A DNA stretch of 6,015 nt, taken from contig CAZWXS010000093.1 of the NCBI GenBank assembly GCA_964638005.1, forward strand, positions 1-6,015, written 5' to 3'. Under the pieces are notes generated by a model that was not told the origin of the DNA, made no database searches, and saw only the letters and a list, made by a program, of their open reading frames with translations. Numbering within the stretch: the stretch's first letter is position 1; each line of letters opens with the position of its first letter. Shown one piece after another: positions 1-5,504 of this stretch. This stretch comes from JAAYYM01 sp964638005. Lineage in GTDB: Bacteria; Bacillota; Clostridia; Lachnospirales; Lachnospiraceae. Both the position numbers and the translations under genes were made by a program.

Positions 1-116
1 TGCACCTCGATTCCGCTGCCGCTGCATCTCGGTCACGGGCTTCGCCCTATGAATAGAGACAAGATAGCATTTGCTTATGTGCAAGCACAGCGCAAATGCT
101 TTCTTTTCTCTATTCG
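1..116. repeat. GC-rich palindromic intergenic repeat, partial at left edge
   Basis: Positions 51-74 and 92-115 form a 24-base inverted repeat with 22 matches (mismatches at 60/106 and 65/101). A second inverted repeat (TGTGC at 78-82, GCACA at 85-89) caps it, so 51-115 can fold into one long hairpin. A short hairpin GGGC-TTC-GCCC lies at 38-48. Bases 1-50 are 64% GC, much richer than the neighbouring DNA. The minus strand has an open frame through the element to the window edge, ending AKPVTEMQRQRNRGA, but with no ribosome binding site; I treat it as repeat-encoded rather than as a gene. The element begins 24 bases after the kinase stop codon and could end that transcript, although no T-run follows the hairpin. 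By appearance it is a REP- or MITE-like element; its family and its left boundary are unknown. Confidence 0.55.
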
Positions 117-139
117 CATGACTCTGAATTTCTTGCACC

Positions 140-778
140 TTATGATAACACCTTCGACAGCAGTGCGCGGAATAGTGCAGGGTCGATTGGTTTGCTCATA
201 TGTTCATTCATACCGGCATCCATGCAGTTTTTCACATCAGTATCATATGCATTTGCAGTCATAGCAATAATCGGTACCTTAGCTGCGTCAGGACGCTCCA
301 TCTGCCTGATAATACGTGTTGCTTCCAAACCGTTCATTTCCGGCATCATAACATCCATAATGATCGCATCATATGTGCCCGGAGCAGAAGCAGCAAACAA
401 CTCGACACCGATTCTTCCGTTCTCAGCAACATCTGTCTCCAGCTCCCATTTTTCAAACAGATGCTTCACAAAGAATATGTTGATTTCATTATCTTCACAC
501 AAAAGCACTCGCTTACCCTTTAATTCCACTACATGGAGCTCTGTCGGTGCGTCTGTCTGCTCCTGGCAGACATCTGTTTCTATATGGATCATAACCGTCG
601 TGCCTTTGTCCAGCTCACTGTTCACCTTGATCTGTCCGTTCATGAGCTTGACAAGGCTCTTCACAATTGCCAGCCCCAACCCGGTACCGGTACTTGCAGC
701 TTGTGCATGTTCCTGCGAAAACGAATCAAACATATGCTTTTGAAACTCTTCACTCATCCCGATTCCATTATCGCGCAC
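140..778 (-). pseudogene. 3' part of interrupted hybrid histidine kinase (end of ATPase domain plus receiver domain)
   Basis: This is the downstream piece of the kinase split by the TGA at 824-826, in the same frame. It begins inside the HATPase_c domain: the G1 box DNGIG is at residues 3-7 and the G2 box GTGLGL at 31-36. After a linker, residues 88-212 form a receiver domain with the acidic pair E95-D96 (CEDN), phosphoacceptor D142 (IIMDVMMP), a T/A switch region near 174 and K196 (SKPID). It would serve as the phosphorelay domain of the hybrid kinase, passing phosphate to a partner not visible here. The only nearby start is a GTG at 776-778 with no ribosome binding site at usable spacing, and starting there would discard the front of an ATPase fold. 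I therefore read it as part of one broken or read-through gene spanning 140-2314 (724 codons), not as an independent gene. Confidence 0.8.
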
Positions 779-826
779 CGTAAAGTCAAGTGCTACACGA
801 TTATCCTTTAACTCCGTCCTTTCTCA
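779..826 (-). other. In-frame TGA and bridging codons between the two kinase halves
   Basis: The TGA at 824-826 follows a TAC codon. The next 15 codons are open and read ERTELKDNRVALDFT, joining straight into VRDNGIG of the downstream piece without a frame change. This stretch matches the expected HATPase_c segment between the N box (NLLSNGVKYTPEGG) and the G1 box. The interruption is therefore a single nonsense codon and not a frameshift or insertion. One base change, for example from CGA, TGG, TGC or TGT, would restore one protein. Possible causes are a real mutation, strain variation, readthrough or a base-call error. Confidence 0.85.
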
Positions 827-2314
827 GTACAGCTCAAGCATACCGCCTTCAGGCGTATACTTGACGCCATTGGACAGCAGATTGAAAAAGATCTGGTTGA
901 AACGCAGGCGGTCCAATCGTACAGGCATATCATCTGACGGTGTTGTCATCCGGAATTCCAAACCCTTTTCGTCACACAGCGGCAGTATAATAGCCTCGAT
1001 ATAACTGCTGAATTCTCTGTCCGAATACGGTTCCGGATGCAATTCTATCTTACCGCTCTCCACTTTGTTCATATCCAATATGTCATTGACCAGTCCCAGC
1101 AGGAATTGACCGGATACCTGGATACGCTCCAGATACTCCTGCGTCCCGGAGGGATTTGGTTCATCCATGGCGAGCGTAGTTAACCCGATGATTCCGTTGA
1201 GCGGTGTACGAATATCATGACTCATACGGGAAAGAAAATCCGTCTTTGCCTCACTGGCCTCTTTTTCACGAACCATACTGAAATGTAGGCGTCTGTTCAT
1301 GTAATAGAGCCACGTAACATCTATGATTGCCAGTAGCAAAAGTGCCACAACCGCATAAACCGCATAATTAACGCCGGACACCGGGGTTCTGAAAGACGTA
1401 ATCGGAACACAGGTAATGCAATACCAGTTGTGTTCCTCTATTCTCGAATAACAGAAGACGCAATCCTGCCCCACTGCATTCTTGTAGTACAGCTCACCAC
1501 TGTCCTGCCCCAGCACCTCCTGCTCGATTGCCTTGCGCTCATCCAATGTCAGGTCATTATATACATATAGATATTGAAAGAAATTCGTGGATTTGAAATC
1601 ATCATTGCTGACAATATAATTGCCGTCTTCTTCTACCAATACCGTGGACTGTCCTTCAAAATCAATCTGACTGTTAAAGACTGCCAGCACATCACTTGAT
1701 TTTGCCGCCAGCATCAGCGTATACCATTCCTGCCCTCCCACACCGTCTGCAAGCGGCAAATGACAGTAAAGGGCAAAATGCTTCAATGCCGTCATATCAT
1801 CCGTGAATTCCGGTGCAAAACTGGCTGTCAACTGTCCGGCTTCCTCGTCTCGGTCAAACGCCTTTTGCAATTCCTCATATGAATGCCCCTGATAAGAAAC
1901 CGGTATAAACTCACCCTTCTCATCCAGACATGCCAAATAGCCCGTGTAATCGCTTCCGATCAGTTCAAAATAGCGTTCATCACTGGAATTGGCATCCTCA
2001 ATGTACGCCAAAGCTTCATCAAGCGTACAATCATGCCGACTGGCATATTGTATCGTGTCCTCCAGTTTGATATTCCAACTGTCAATCAAAGCCGTCATGT
2101 TATTCGCGGCGGATTGATTCATGTTGGCAATATTATCCAGATTCTCCTCCTGAAGCCGTTTTGAATATGCATCGGTATAGCAGCCATACAAAATAATCGT
2201 AATGACAAGCAATACGACATTCAGCACGGCAACCGTAACTGCCATGAAGGGGCTTTTCTCTCTGTATTTTTGATTGGAATATCTCTTGATCTGTTCTTTG
2301 GGTTTCATTTTCAT
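824..2314 (-). CDS. Hybrid sensor histidine kinase, N-terminal part ending at premature TGA
   Basis: This is a membrane sensor kinase: autophosphorylation on histidine in response to an extracellular signal, then transfer to a receiver. Membrane segments lie near residues 23-44 and 315-338 and enclose about 270 extracytoplasmic residues, probably a Cache-type sensor domain (by layout only). HisKA follows, with the H box SHDIRTP and phosphoacceptor H366. The ATPase N box NQIFFNLLSNGVKYTPEGG lies at 473-491. The product stops at residue 496, before the G1 and G2 boxes, so it cannot be a complete kinase unless the TGA is read through. The start ATG overlaps the TGA of the upstream binding-protein gene in an ATGA, which implies translational coupling. 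No good ribosome binding site is visible; a GGAG lies about 17 bases upstream, too far. The full frame of 724 codons is a normal length for a hybrid kinase. Confidence 0.85.
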   Translation of the reverse strand: MKMKPKEQIKRYSNQKYREKSPFMAVTVAVLNVVLLVITIILYGCYTDAYSKRLQEENLDNIANMNQSAANNMTALIDSWNIKLEDTIQYASRHDCTLDEALAYIEDANSSDERYFELIGSDYTGYLACLDEKGEFIPVSYQGHSYEELQKAFDRDEEAGQLTASFAPEFTDDMTALKHFALYCHLPLADGVGGQEWYTLMLAAKSSDVLAVFNSQIDFEGQSTVLVEEDGNYIVSNDDFKSTNFFQYLYVYNDLTLDERKAIEQEVLGQDSGELYYKNAVGQDCVFCYSRIEEHNWYCITCVPITSFRTPVSGVNYAVYAVVALLLLAIIDVTWLYYMNRRLHFSMVREKEASEAKTDFLSRMSHDIRTPLNGIIGLTTLAMDEPNPSGTQEYLERIQVSGQFLLGLVNDILDMNKVESGKIELHPEPYSDREFSSYIEAIILPLCDEKGLEFRMTTPSDDMPVRLDRLRFNQIFFNLLSNGVKYTPEGGMLELY

Positions 2315-3675
2315 TGCTGCTGTAGGCTGCTCTCCAGGCTCTCCATATAATAGTCAAGTGGATAGAGGGACAATGTGCCGCTGCCGTCATCCTGCATATA
2401 CTTCGGATTATTTGCCTTTGACACATCTACCATGCTCGGTTGGATCAATCCGTAAAAACCATAGTCAAATGTCACCTGTCCCAATTGGGATATGTGATCC
2501 TCCGGCACATCATAGAGGGATTTGATATAAGAAAATGCCTCCTTTGTATTTGGGATCACATGGAACGCCTCGGTAAAGGCCTGATTATTTTCAGGCTCAA
2601 ATAAAAAGTCGAGGAATCTGACCGACCATTCCACATTGGCACTGTTCTTGTTAATCGCAATGCCGTGAGCCGGTGACATATAGGCAAATCCTCCGTCGGT
2701 TCCGACAGGCGCCAAAACAAATGCATACTCGATCTCACTGTGATAGTCTTCCTTTGTCTTATCAACCAAGCTCTGAAGGGACATTGGCGCCGGCATGAAT
2801 GCAATCTGTCCGATATCGTCTGCCTTGACCCATGCATCATCCTGCTTCTGTATATTCAGAAAATGACGTGCATAATCCTCATCGCTGCTGTCTACAAAAA
2901 GCCCCAAATCAGTTTGTGCAGTCTTGTAATCATAATAATCATTTTCTACGAGAGTATAGAGAAATGCATACGGCTCGCGGAACATCTCGCTGACTCCGGG
3001 TTCATGCGCATTAACGCTTGCATAAGCTGCCTGTGGATCATCCGCATTGGCAATCAGATTACAAATCCACGGATAAATAAGCGTCTGTGAAAAATCTCCG
3101 GGATTTCCGTGAAAAGGTATGTATCCGTTTTCCTTCAGCACCTGACATGCAGCAAGTAATGATGCCTGATCGGTCGGAACCTCTAAACCAACAGAATCTA
3201 GCAGCGTTTTGTTGACATACAGACCTCTGATCTCAGCACCTAAAGGAATCGCATACATTTTTTTCTGATCTTCATTGCCCTCCTCACGAAAAGCAAAGTT
3301 CTCGATCAAACCGTCAAATGTCTGAGACAGATCCAGTTCTTCACAACTGTTCAGATCCAACGCATAAGGCAGCATTTCTGAATCCGCCTGAATATTAGTG
3401 GAAAAGAACAGATCAATCGGAGCCTCTCCGTCCATTCTCTTCTCAAGGGACTCATAATAATCCTGCAGATACTCATATGTAATCGTACAATTCGGATACT
3501 GCTCATGAAAAGCACTCGCCGCAACATCCAATGCCCTGCAGTCCGGCCAGCCTCCCGCTACGGTCAGAACTACCTCTTCTTCTGTCTCTGCTGCACCTTT
3601 TTCCGCCATACAACCGGCAAGCATCCCCACGATCAGGATAAATGCGATTAAAATAACTGCTTTTCTCTTATGCAT
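2311..3675 (-). CDS. Extracellular solute-binding lipoprotein (ABC family 1 sugar-binding type)
   Basis: A 454-residue lipoprotein expected to sit outside the cytoplasmic membrane and bind a small ligand, probably a sugar or oligosaccharide. MHKRK is followed by a hydrophobic stretch and the lipobox LAGC with C22 as the lipidated residue. The mature part has the family 1 binding-protein pattern: a start like VVLTVAGGWPD, PIDLFFSTN near 86-94, YAIPLGAEIRGLYVNK near 141-156, and a C-terminal FLDFLFEPENNQAF near 354-367. I chose the ATG at 3675, preceded by AGG at 6 bases' spacing. A TTG at 3702 in the same frame would add nine residues ahead of the signal peptide and lacks a better site. No permease or ATPase gene adjoins it. 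The gene overlaps the kinase gene by 4 bases, which suggests it presents ligand to that kinase rather than feeding a transporter. The ligand is unknown. Confidence 0.88.
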   Translation of the reverse strand: MHKRKAVILIAFILIVGMLAGCMAEKGAAETEEEVVLTVAGGWPDCRALDVAASAFHEQYPNCTITYEYLQDYYESLEKRMDGEAPIDLFFSTNIQADSEMLPYALDLNSCEELDLSQTFDGLIENFAFREEGNEDQKKMYAIPLGAEIRGLYVNKTLLDSVGLEVPTDQASLLAACQVLKENGYIPFHGNPGDFSQTLIYPWICNLIANADDPQAAYASVNAHEPGVSEMFREPYAFLYTLVENDYYDYKTAQTDLGLFVDSSDEDYARHFLNIQKQDDAWVKADDIGQIAFMPAPMSLQSLVDKTKEDYHSEIEYAFVLAPVGTDGGFAYMSPAHGIAINKNSANVEWSVRFLDFLFEPENNQAFTEAFHVIPNTKEAFSYIKSLYDVPEDHISQLGQVTFDYGFYGLIQPSMVDVSKANNPKYMQDDGSGTLSLYPLDYYMESLESSLQQQ

Positions 3676-3690
3676 GCAAAACCTGCTTGT

Positions 3691-3720
3691 TTGGTAATAC
3701 AACTATACAAAATATACCAA
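3691..3720. promoter_or_regulatory. Inverted repeat in the leader of the binding-protein operon
   Basis: TTGGTA at 3691-3696 and TACCAA at 3715-3720 form a perfect 6-base dyad with 18 bases between the arms. It lies just downstream of the predicted transcription start, between the -10 box and the start codon. This is a usual place for a repressor operator, or it could form a leader RNA hairpin. Short AT-rich dyads arise by chance, so this is tentative. Confidence 0.25.
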
Positions 3721-3730
3721 ATATATATTC

Positions 3731-3759
3731 ATTCTATAAGAAACAACAATAAAAGTCAA
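3731..3759 (-). promoter_or_regulatory. Promoter of the binding-protein/kinase operon
   Basis: On the minus strand a -35 box TTGACT (3754-3759, 5 of 6 to consensus) and a -10 box TAGAAT (3731-3736, 5 of 6) are separated by exactly 17 bases. Transcription would start near 3724, giving a leader of about 49 bases before the ATG at 3675. The -35 box lies only 9 bases beyond the T-run that ends the upstream RNA gene, so the two units are packed end to start. Confidence 0.7.
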
Positions 3760-3767
3760 TTGCTCAT

Positions 3768-3818
3768 AAAAATGAAGTGAGGACCCTGAAATTTATCTTC
3801 TCTCAGGATCCTCACTTC
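3768..3818 (-). terminator. Rho-independent terminator of the minus-strand RNA gene
   Basis: The arms at 3803-3818 and 3774-3789 pair over 16 positions with one C-A mismatch, around a 13-base loop. On the minus strand the hairpin ends in CACTTC and is followed by ATTTTT. The plus-strand side has no T-run, so the terminator works in the minus direction. No protein gene lies upstream of it on that strand before 4582, so it must end a non-coding transcript. Confidence 0.75.
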
Positions 3819-3844
3819 TGCTGTACTTCTTCTACATTACCCAT

Positions 3845-3855
3845 TGGACTGTACC
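3845..3855 (-). repeat. 11-base repeat GGTACAGTCCA, 3' copy
   Basis: Exact minus-strand copy of the 11-mer also found at 4468-4478, placing one copy near each end of the RNA. Its CAGUCC is complementary to GGACUG at 4265-4270 in the middle of the transcript. Confidence 0.6.
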
Positions 3856-4199
3856 TTTCTTTCTGTCTTTCGTATGCGGTTACCATTGCAATCTATCATG
3901 CAATCTTCTCCTGTGTCCTGCTTCTCAAATCTGATCCGACACACCCTTATCTACCATTACTTCTACTCAGTACTTTGATTTCATCTTTCGTACCTTGGAC
4001 TCTTTTCTTTCGTACCCTTGACGTTCGGTTCTCGATTTGTTTTCTCGATATCTTCCGACTTTTCCGTCTTCTGTACGCTCAATGATTATACATTGTTCAC
4101 TTTTCCTATGTACTCTCGATACACGGTACTACTGTTGCTTCGTACTGCGAGTCTCATCTTCTGTACTTCCGACCTTTCCATCTTCTGTACCTTAGAATA

Positions 4200-4310
4200 T
4201 CTACCTTGCGGAGAGTGATATCGTTCTTCTGCCCGATACGGTTGACCAATACTCCGGTGCCGACCAGTCCTTTTGCAATATCATCTTGTCCACAACCCGT
4301 TACATCCGGG
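4200..4310 (-). other. Structured core domain of the RNA, free of GTAC repeats
   Basis: CCCG (4307-4310) can pair with CGGG (4232-4235). Nested inside, ACGGGUUG (4293-4300) can pair with CAACCGU (4238-4244) with one bulged G. Inside that, CUGGU (4263-4267) and ACCGG (4254-4258) close a CGGC loop. A separate stem, UCUCC (4210-4214) with GGUAGA (4200-4205, one bulged U), is capped by the GNRA tetraloop GCAA. These nested helices are more GC-rich than the rest of the transcript. The fold is proposed by eye and untested. Confidence 0.45.
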
Positions 4311-4467
4311 ATACATCATCCTCAGTACTCCTTGCAGATTCATCTTCTGTACTTCGACCCTCATCTTCTGTACTTCACTTAAATCCTTCGTACCTTAATC
4401 TCGTACTGCGTAACCTAATACTACTCGACATGATTAATACCTTCGGGATATTACTTTAAGTTTTTGG

Positions 4468-4478
4468 TGGACTGTACC
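4468..4478 (-). repeat. 11-base repeat GGTACAGTCCA, 5' copy
   Basis: Exact copy of the 11-mer at 3845-3855. Here it occupies the loop side of a hairpin in which GGAGG pairs with CCACC (one A-A mismatch) around UACAGU, exposing part of the sequence complementary to the central GGACUG. Confidence 0.6.
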
Positions 4479-4553
4479 TCCTTCTCTTAAATTTAATACC
4501 TTCTGTATTACTCATCAGTTATGATATAAAGTTCATATCTAACTGTTAAATTG

Positions 4554-4582
4554 ATTATAATATATCATCTGACAATTGTCAA
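4554..4582 (-). promoter_or_regulatory. Perfect consensus promoter of the RNA gene
   Basis: On the minus strand TTGACA (4577-4582) and TATAAT (4554-4559) match both consensus hexamers exactly, with a 17-base spacer. Transcription should start near 4547, directly before the first hairpin of the RNA. A 12-base perfect palindrome TGACAATTGTCA (4570-4581) overlaps the -35 box and could be an operator. Such a strong promoter with no protein gene downstream is the best single argument for an abundant non-coding RNA. Confidence 0.82.
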
Positions 4583-4748
4583 TATATTTATTTATTTTTT
4601 ATTCGTTTTCTATTTATTTCGTCATTAAATTGTATTATTTGCCATAATTGTTTGTAAATTCATGAATATGCAGTTAATTCCAGCTTGTAATTCTTCTTTA
4701 CTTTAATATGTAAGGTTTTATTCCGATTCATTGATTTGATTGTAGCAG

Positions 4749-4777
4749 ATGATTTTTCGCAGCTTATGTAGTATAAT
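4749..4777 (+). promoter_or_regulatory. Probable promoter of the LUD-domain gene
   Basis: A perfect -10 box TATAAT at 4772-4777 sits 17 bases after a weak -35 match ATGATT (4749-4754). Transcription would start near 4784, leaving a leader of about 75 bases. The weak -35 suggests an activated or modest promoter. It is divergent from the RNA promoter, with about 166 bases of AT-rich spacer (4583-4748) that otherwise shows nothing definite. Confidence 0.45.
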
Positions 4778-4791
4778 CTTAGACAGACATT

Positions 4792-4801
4792 ATACCGGTA
4801 T
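4792..4801. promoter_or_regulatory. Palindrome ATACCGGTAT near the LUD gene start of transcription
   Basis: A perfect 10-base palindrome lies about 8 bases after the predicted transcription start, a typical operator position for a repressor. It stands out in AT-rich DNA, but no regulator gene is present to support it. Confidence 0.25.
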
Positions 4802-4843
4802 GTACTTTAGTGTGCAGCTTATCGGAGACCATGGACCAATCAT

Positions 4844-4851
4844 AAAGGAGG
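4844..4851 (+). promoter_or_regulatory. Strong ribosome binding site AAAGGAGG for the LUD-domain gene
   Basis: AAAGGAGG with 7 bases to the ATG at 4859 fixes the start of the LUD gene. A four-codon mini-frame (ATG at 4831, stop at 4843-4845, product MDQS) with GGAG 3 bases upstream runs into this site and might affect its use, but may be chance. Confidence 0.8.
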
Positions 4852-4858
4852 TATTCAC

Positions 4859-5494
4859 ATGTCACCAAAACAAGAAGCTTACGAAACCCAGGCTCAGACA
4901 ATCATCAAGAACTTAAAGAAAAGAGGAATGGAGGGATATTACTTTCCCGACTCCAAATCCTGTGTAGACTACATCCTCAACATGATACCAGAGGGCAGTG
5001 TCGTGACGAACGGCGGTTCCGTTACCAATCAGGAAATCGGTATCATGGATGCCATCTCTTCCGGAAAATATCAATTCATTGACCGCATGGCTCCTACGAC
5101 ACCTGCCGAGAAGAAAGAGACTTATGCGAAAATTGTTTCCTCTGATTATTTCTTTATGAGTACCAATGCCATCACGCTGGACGGTGAGCTGATCAACATC
5201 GACGGTGCAGGCAATCGGGTCGCTTGCCTGATTCACGGACCGGAGCATGTCATGATCGTAGCGGGTATGAATAAGGTCGTATCCGATACAGAAGATGGTA
5301 TCAAGAGAGTTCATCATATGGCCGCTGTACCCAATGTAAAACGGCTCAACAAAAAGACACCTTGCCATGAGACAGGTGTCTGTGCCGACTGCTTATCGCC
5401 GGATTGTATCTGTAACCATACCGTCATAACAAGACACAATGGTGTGCCCGGTCGTATCAAGGTATTTCTGATTGGAGAAGAACTGGGCTATTAA
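4859..5494 (+). CDS. LUD-domain protein (LutC/YkgG-like, lactate utilisation family)
   Basis: A 211-residue cytoplasmic protein of the LUD family (formerly DUF162/DUF1121), related to LutC/YkgG of the lactate-oxidising LutABC complex. Visible family features are VVTNGGSVT near 48-56, DYFFMSTNAIT near 96-106, GELINIDGAGNRVA near 109-122 and GPEHVMIVAGMNKV near 127-140. The C-terminal part has five cysteines, C169, C175, C178, C183 and C185 (TPC, then TGVCADC, then CIC). This tail is typical of a clostridial subgroup and could bind a metal or Fe-S cluster (inference). No LutA or LutB gene adjoins it, so a role in lactate oxidation is not shown and the name gives family only. Start and ribosome binding site are clear, and the length is normal for this short subgroup. 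The downstream gene is convergent, so it appears to be a single-gene unit. Confidence 0.88.
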   Translation: MSPKQEAYETQAQTIIKNLKKRGMEGYYFPDSKSCVDYILNMIPEGSVVTNGGSVTNQEIGIMDAISSGKYQFIDRMAPTTPAEKKETYAKIVSSDYFFMSTNAITLDGELINIDGAGNRVACLIHGPEHVMIVAGMNKVVSDTEDGIKRVHHMAAVPNVKRLNKKTPCHETGVCADCLSPDCICNHTVITRHNGVPGRIKVFLIGEELGY

Positions 5495-5504
5495 ACTCTG
5501 CCCG

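Larger units (their letters stand above)
3823..4477 (-). repeat. Dispersed GTAC-centred repeat array within the RNA gene (17 copies)
   Basis: GTAC begins at 3823, 3851, 3970, 3990, 4012, 4073, 4110, 4126, 4142, 4163, 4187, 4325, 4349, 4370, 4390, 4403 and 4474. About three would be expected by chance in 655 bases. On the minus strand most copies fit RGTAC followed by AGAAGATG or GAAAGA. Spacing is often 16-24 bases, but copies are absent from 3855-3969 and 4191-4324. Spacing and spacer sequence are too irregular for a CRISPR or simple tandem array. GUAC is self-complementary, so neighbouring copies can pair with each other in the RNA. Confidence 0.7.
3768..4547 (-). ncRNA. Candidate large structured non-coding RNA, about 780 nt, family not recognised
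   Basis: This interval lies between a perfect consensus promoter and a rho-independent terminator on the same strand, and holds no credible protein gene. The transcript is purine-rich. Local hairpins include 4516-4545 at the 5' end (CAGUU and GAUAU pairing with AUAUC and AACUG), UAAUAC with GUAUUA at 4494-4510, UUUAAG with CUUAAA around a GG-A-GG stem near 4460-4490, a hairpin at 4435-4453, CAAUG with CAUUG at 4080-4095, UGUGUC with GACACA at 3912-3943, and AUUGCA with UGCAAU at 3885-3904. Possible long-range pairs include GGUUAC (4410-4415) with GUAACC (3878-3883). A GTAC-centred repeat occurs 17 times. Size and complexity recall the ornate bacterial RNAs (GOLLD, ROOL, OLE, HEARO), but I cannot assign it to any of them. 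It could instead be a long leader for the sensor operon, since the next promoter downstream is close. All structure here is read by eye. Confidence 0.65.

Noticed and set aside
96..811. Plus-strand open frames opposite the kinase gene, including a 215-codon one
   Set aside because: They are antisense to a clear ATPase and receiver domain with all motifs present; their products resemble no family I recognise.
824..826. TGA as selenocysteine
   Set aside because: The position is a surface strand of an ATPase domain with no redox role in the family, and no SECIS-like hairpin is apparent just after it.
779..826. Frameshift as the cause of the split kinase
   Set aside because: Counting bases shows both halves and the bridging 15 codons in one frame; only the TGA interrupts it.
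2133..2840. Minus-strand frames of 97 and 94 codons inside the binding-protein and kinase genes
   Set aside because: They overlap well-supported genes on the same strand in another frame and show no domain or start signal.
2311..3702. Upstream TTG start for the binding-protein gene
   Set aside because: It would put nine uncharged and polar residues ahead of a standard signal peptide; the ATG at 3675 has the better spacing to an AGG and gives a normal lipoprotein start.
3777..4218. Plus-strand open frames of 102 and 66 codons across the repeat region
   Set aside because: Products rich in Ser, Phe, Leu and Thr that mirror the pyrimidine-rich strand, no ribosome binding site, overlapping each other in different frames, and antisense to a region with its own minus-strand promoter and terminator.
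3823..4477. CRISPR array
   Set aside because: The shared unit is only about 12 bases, is variable, and the spacing runs from 13 to 138 bases; there are no cas genes.
3768..4547. Group II intron or T-box leader
   Set aside because: No recognisable intron domain V or reverse transcriptase, and no T-box sequence or downstream aminoacyl-tRNA synthetase or amino-acid gene.
5485..5503. GGGC/GCCC hairpin between the convergent LUD and lipoprotein genes as a bidirectional terminator
   Set aside because: Only four paired bases around an 11-base loop and no T-run on either side.
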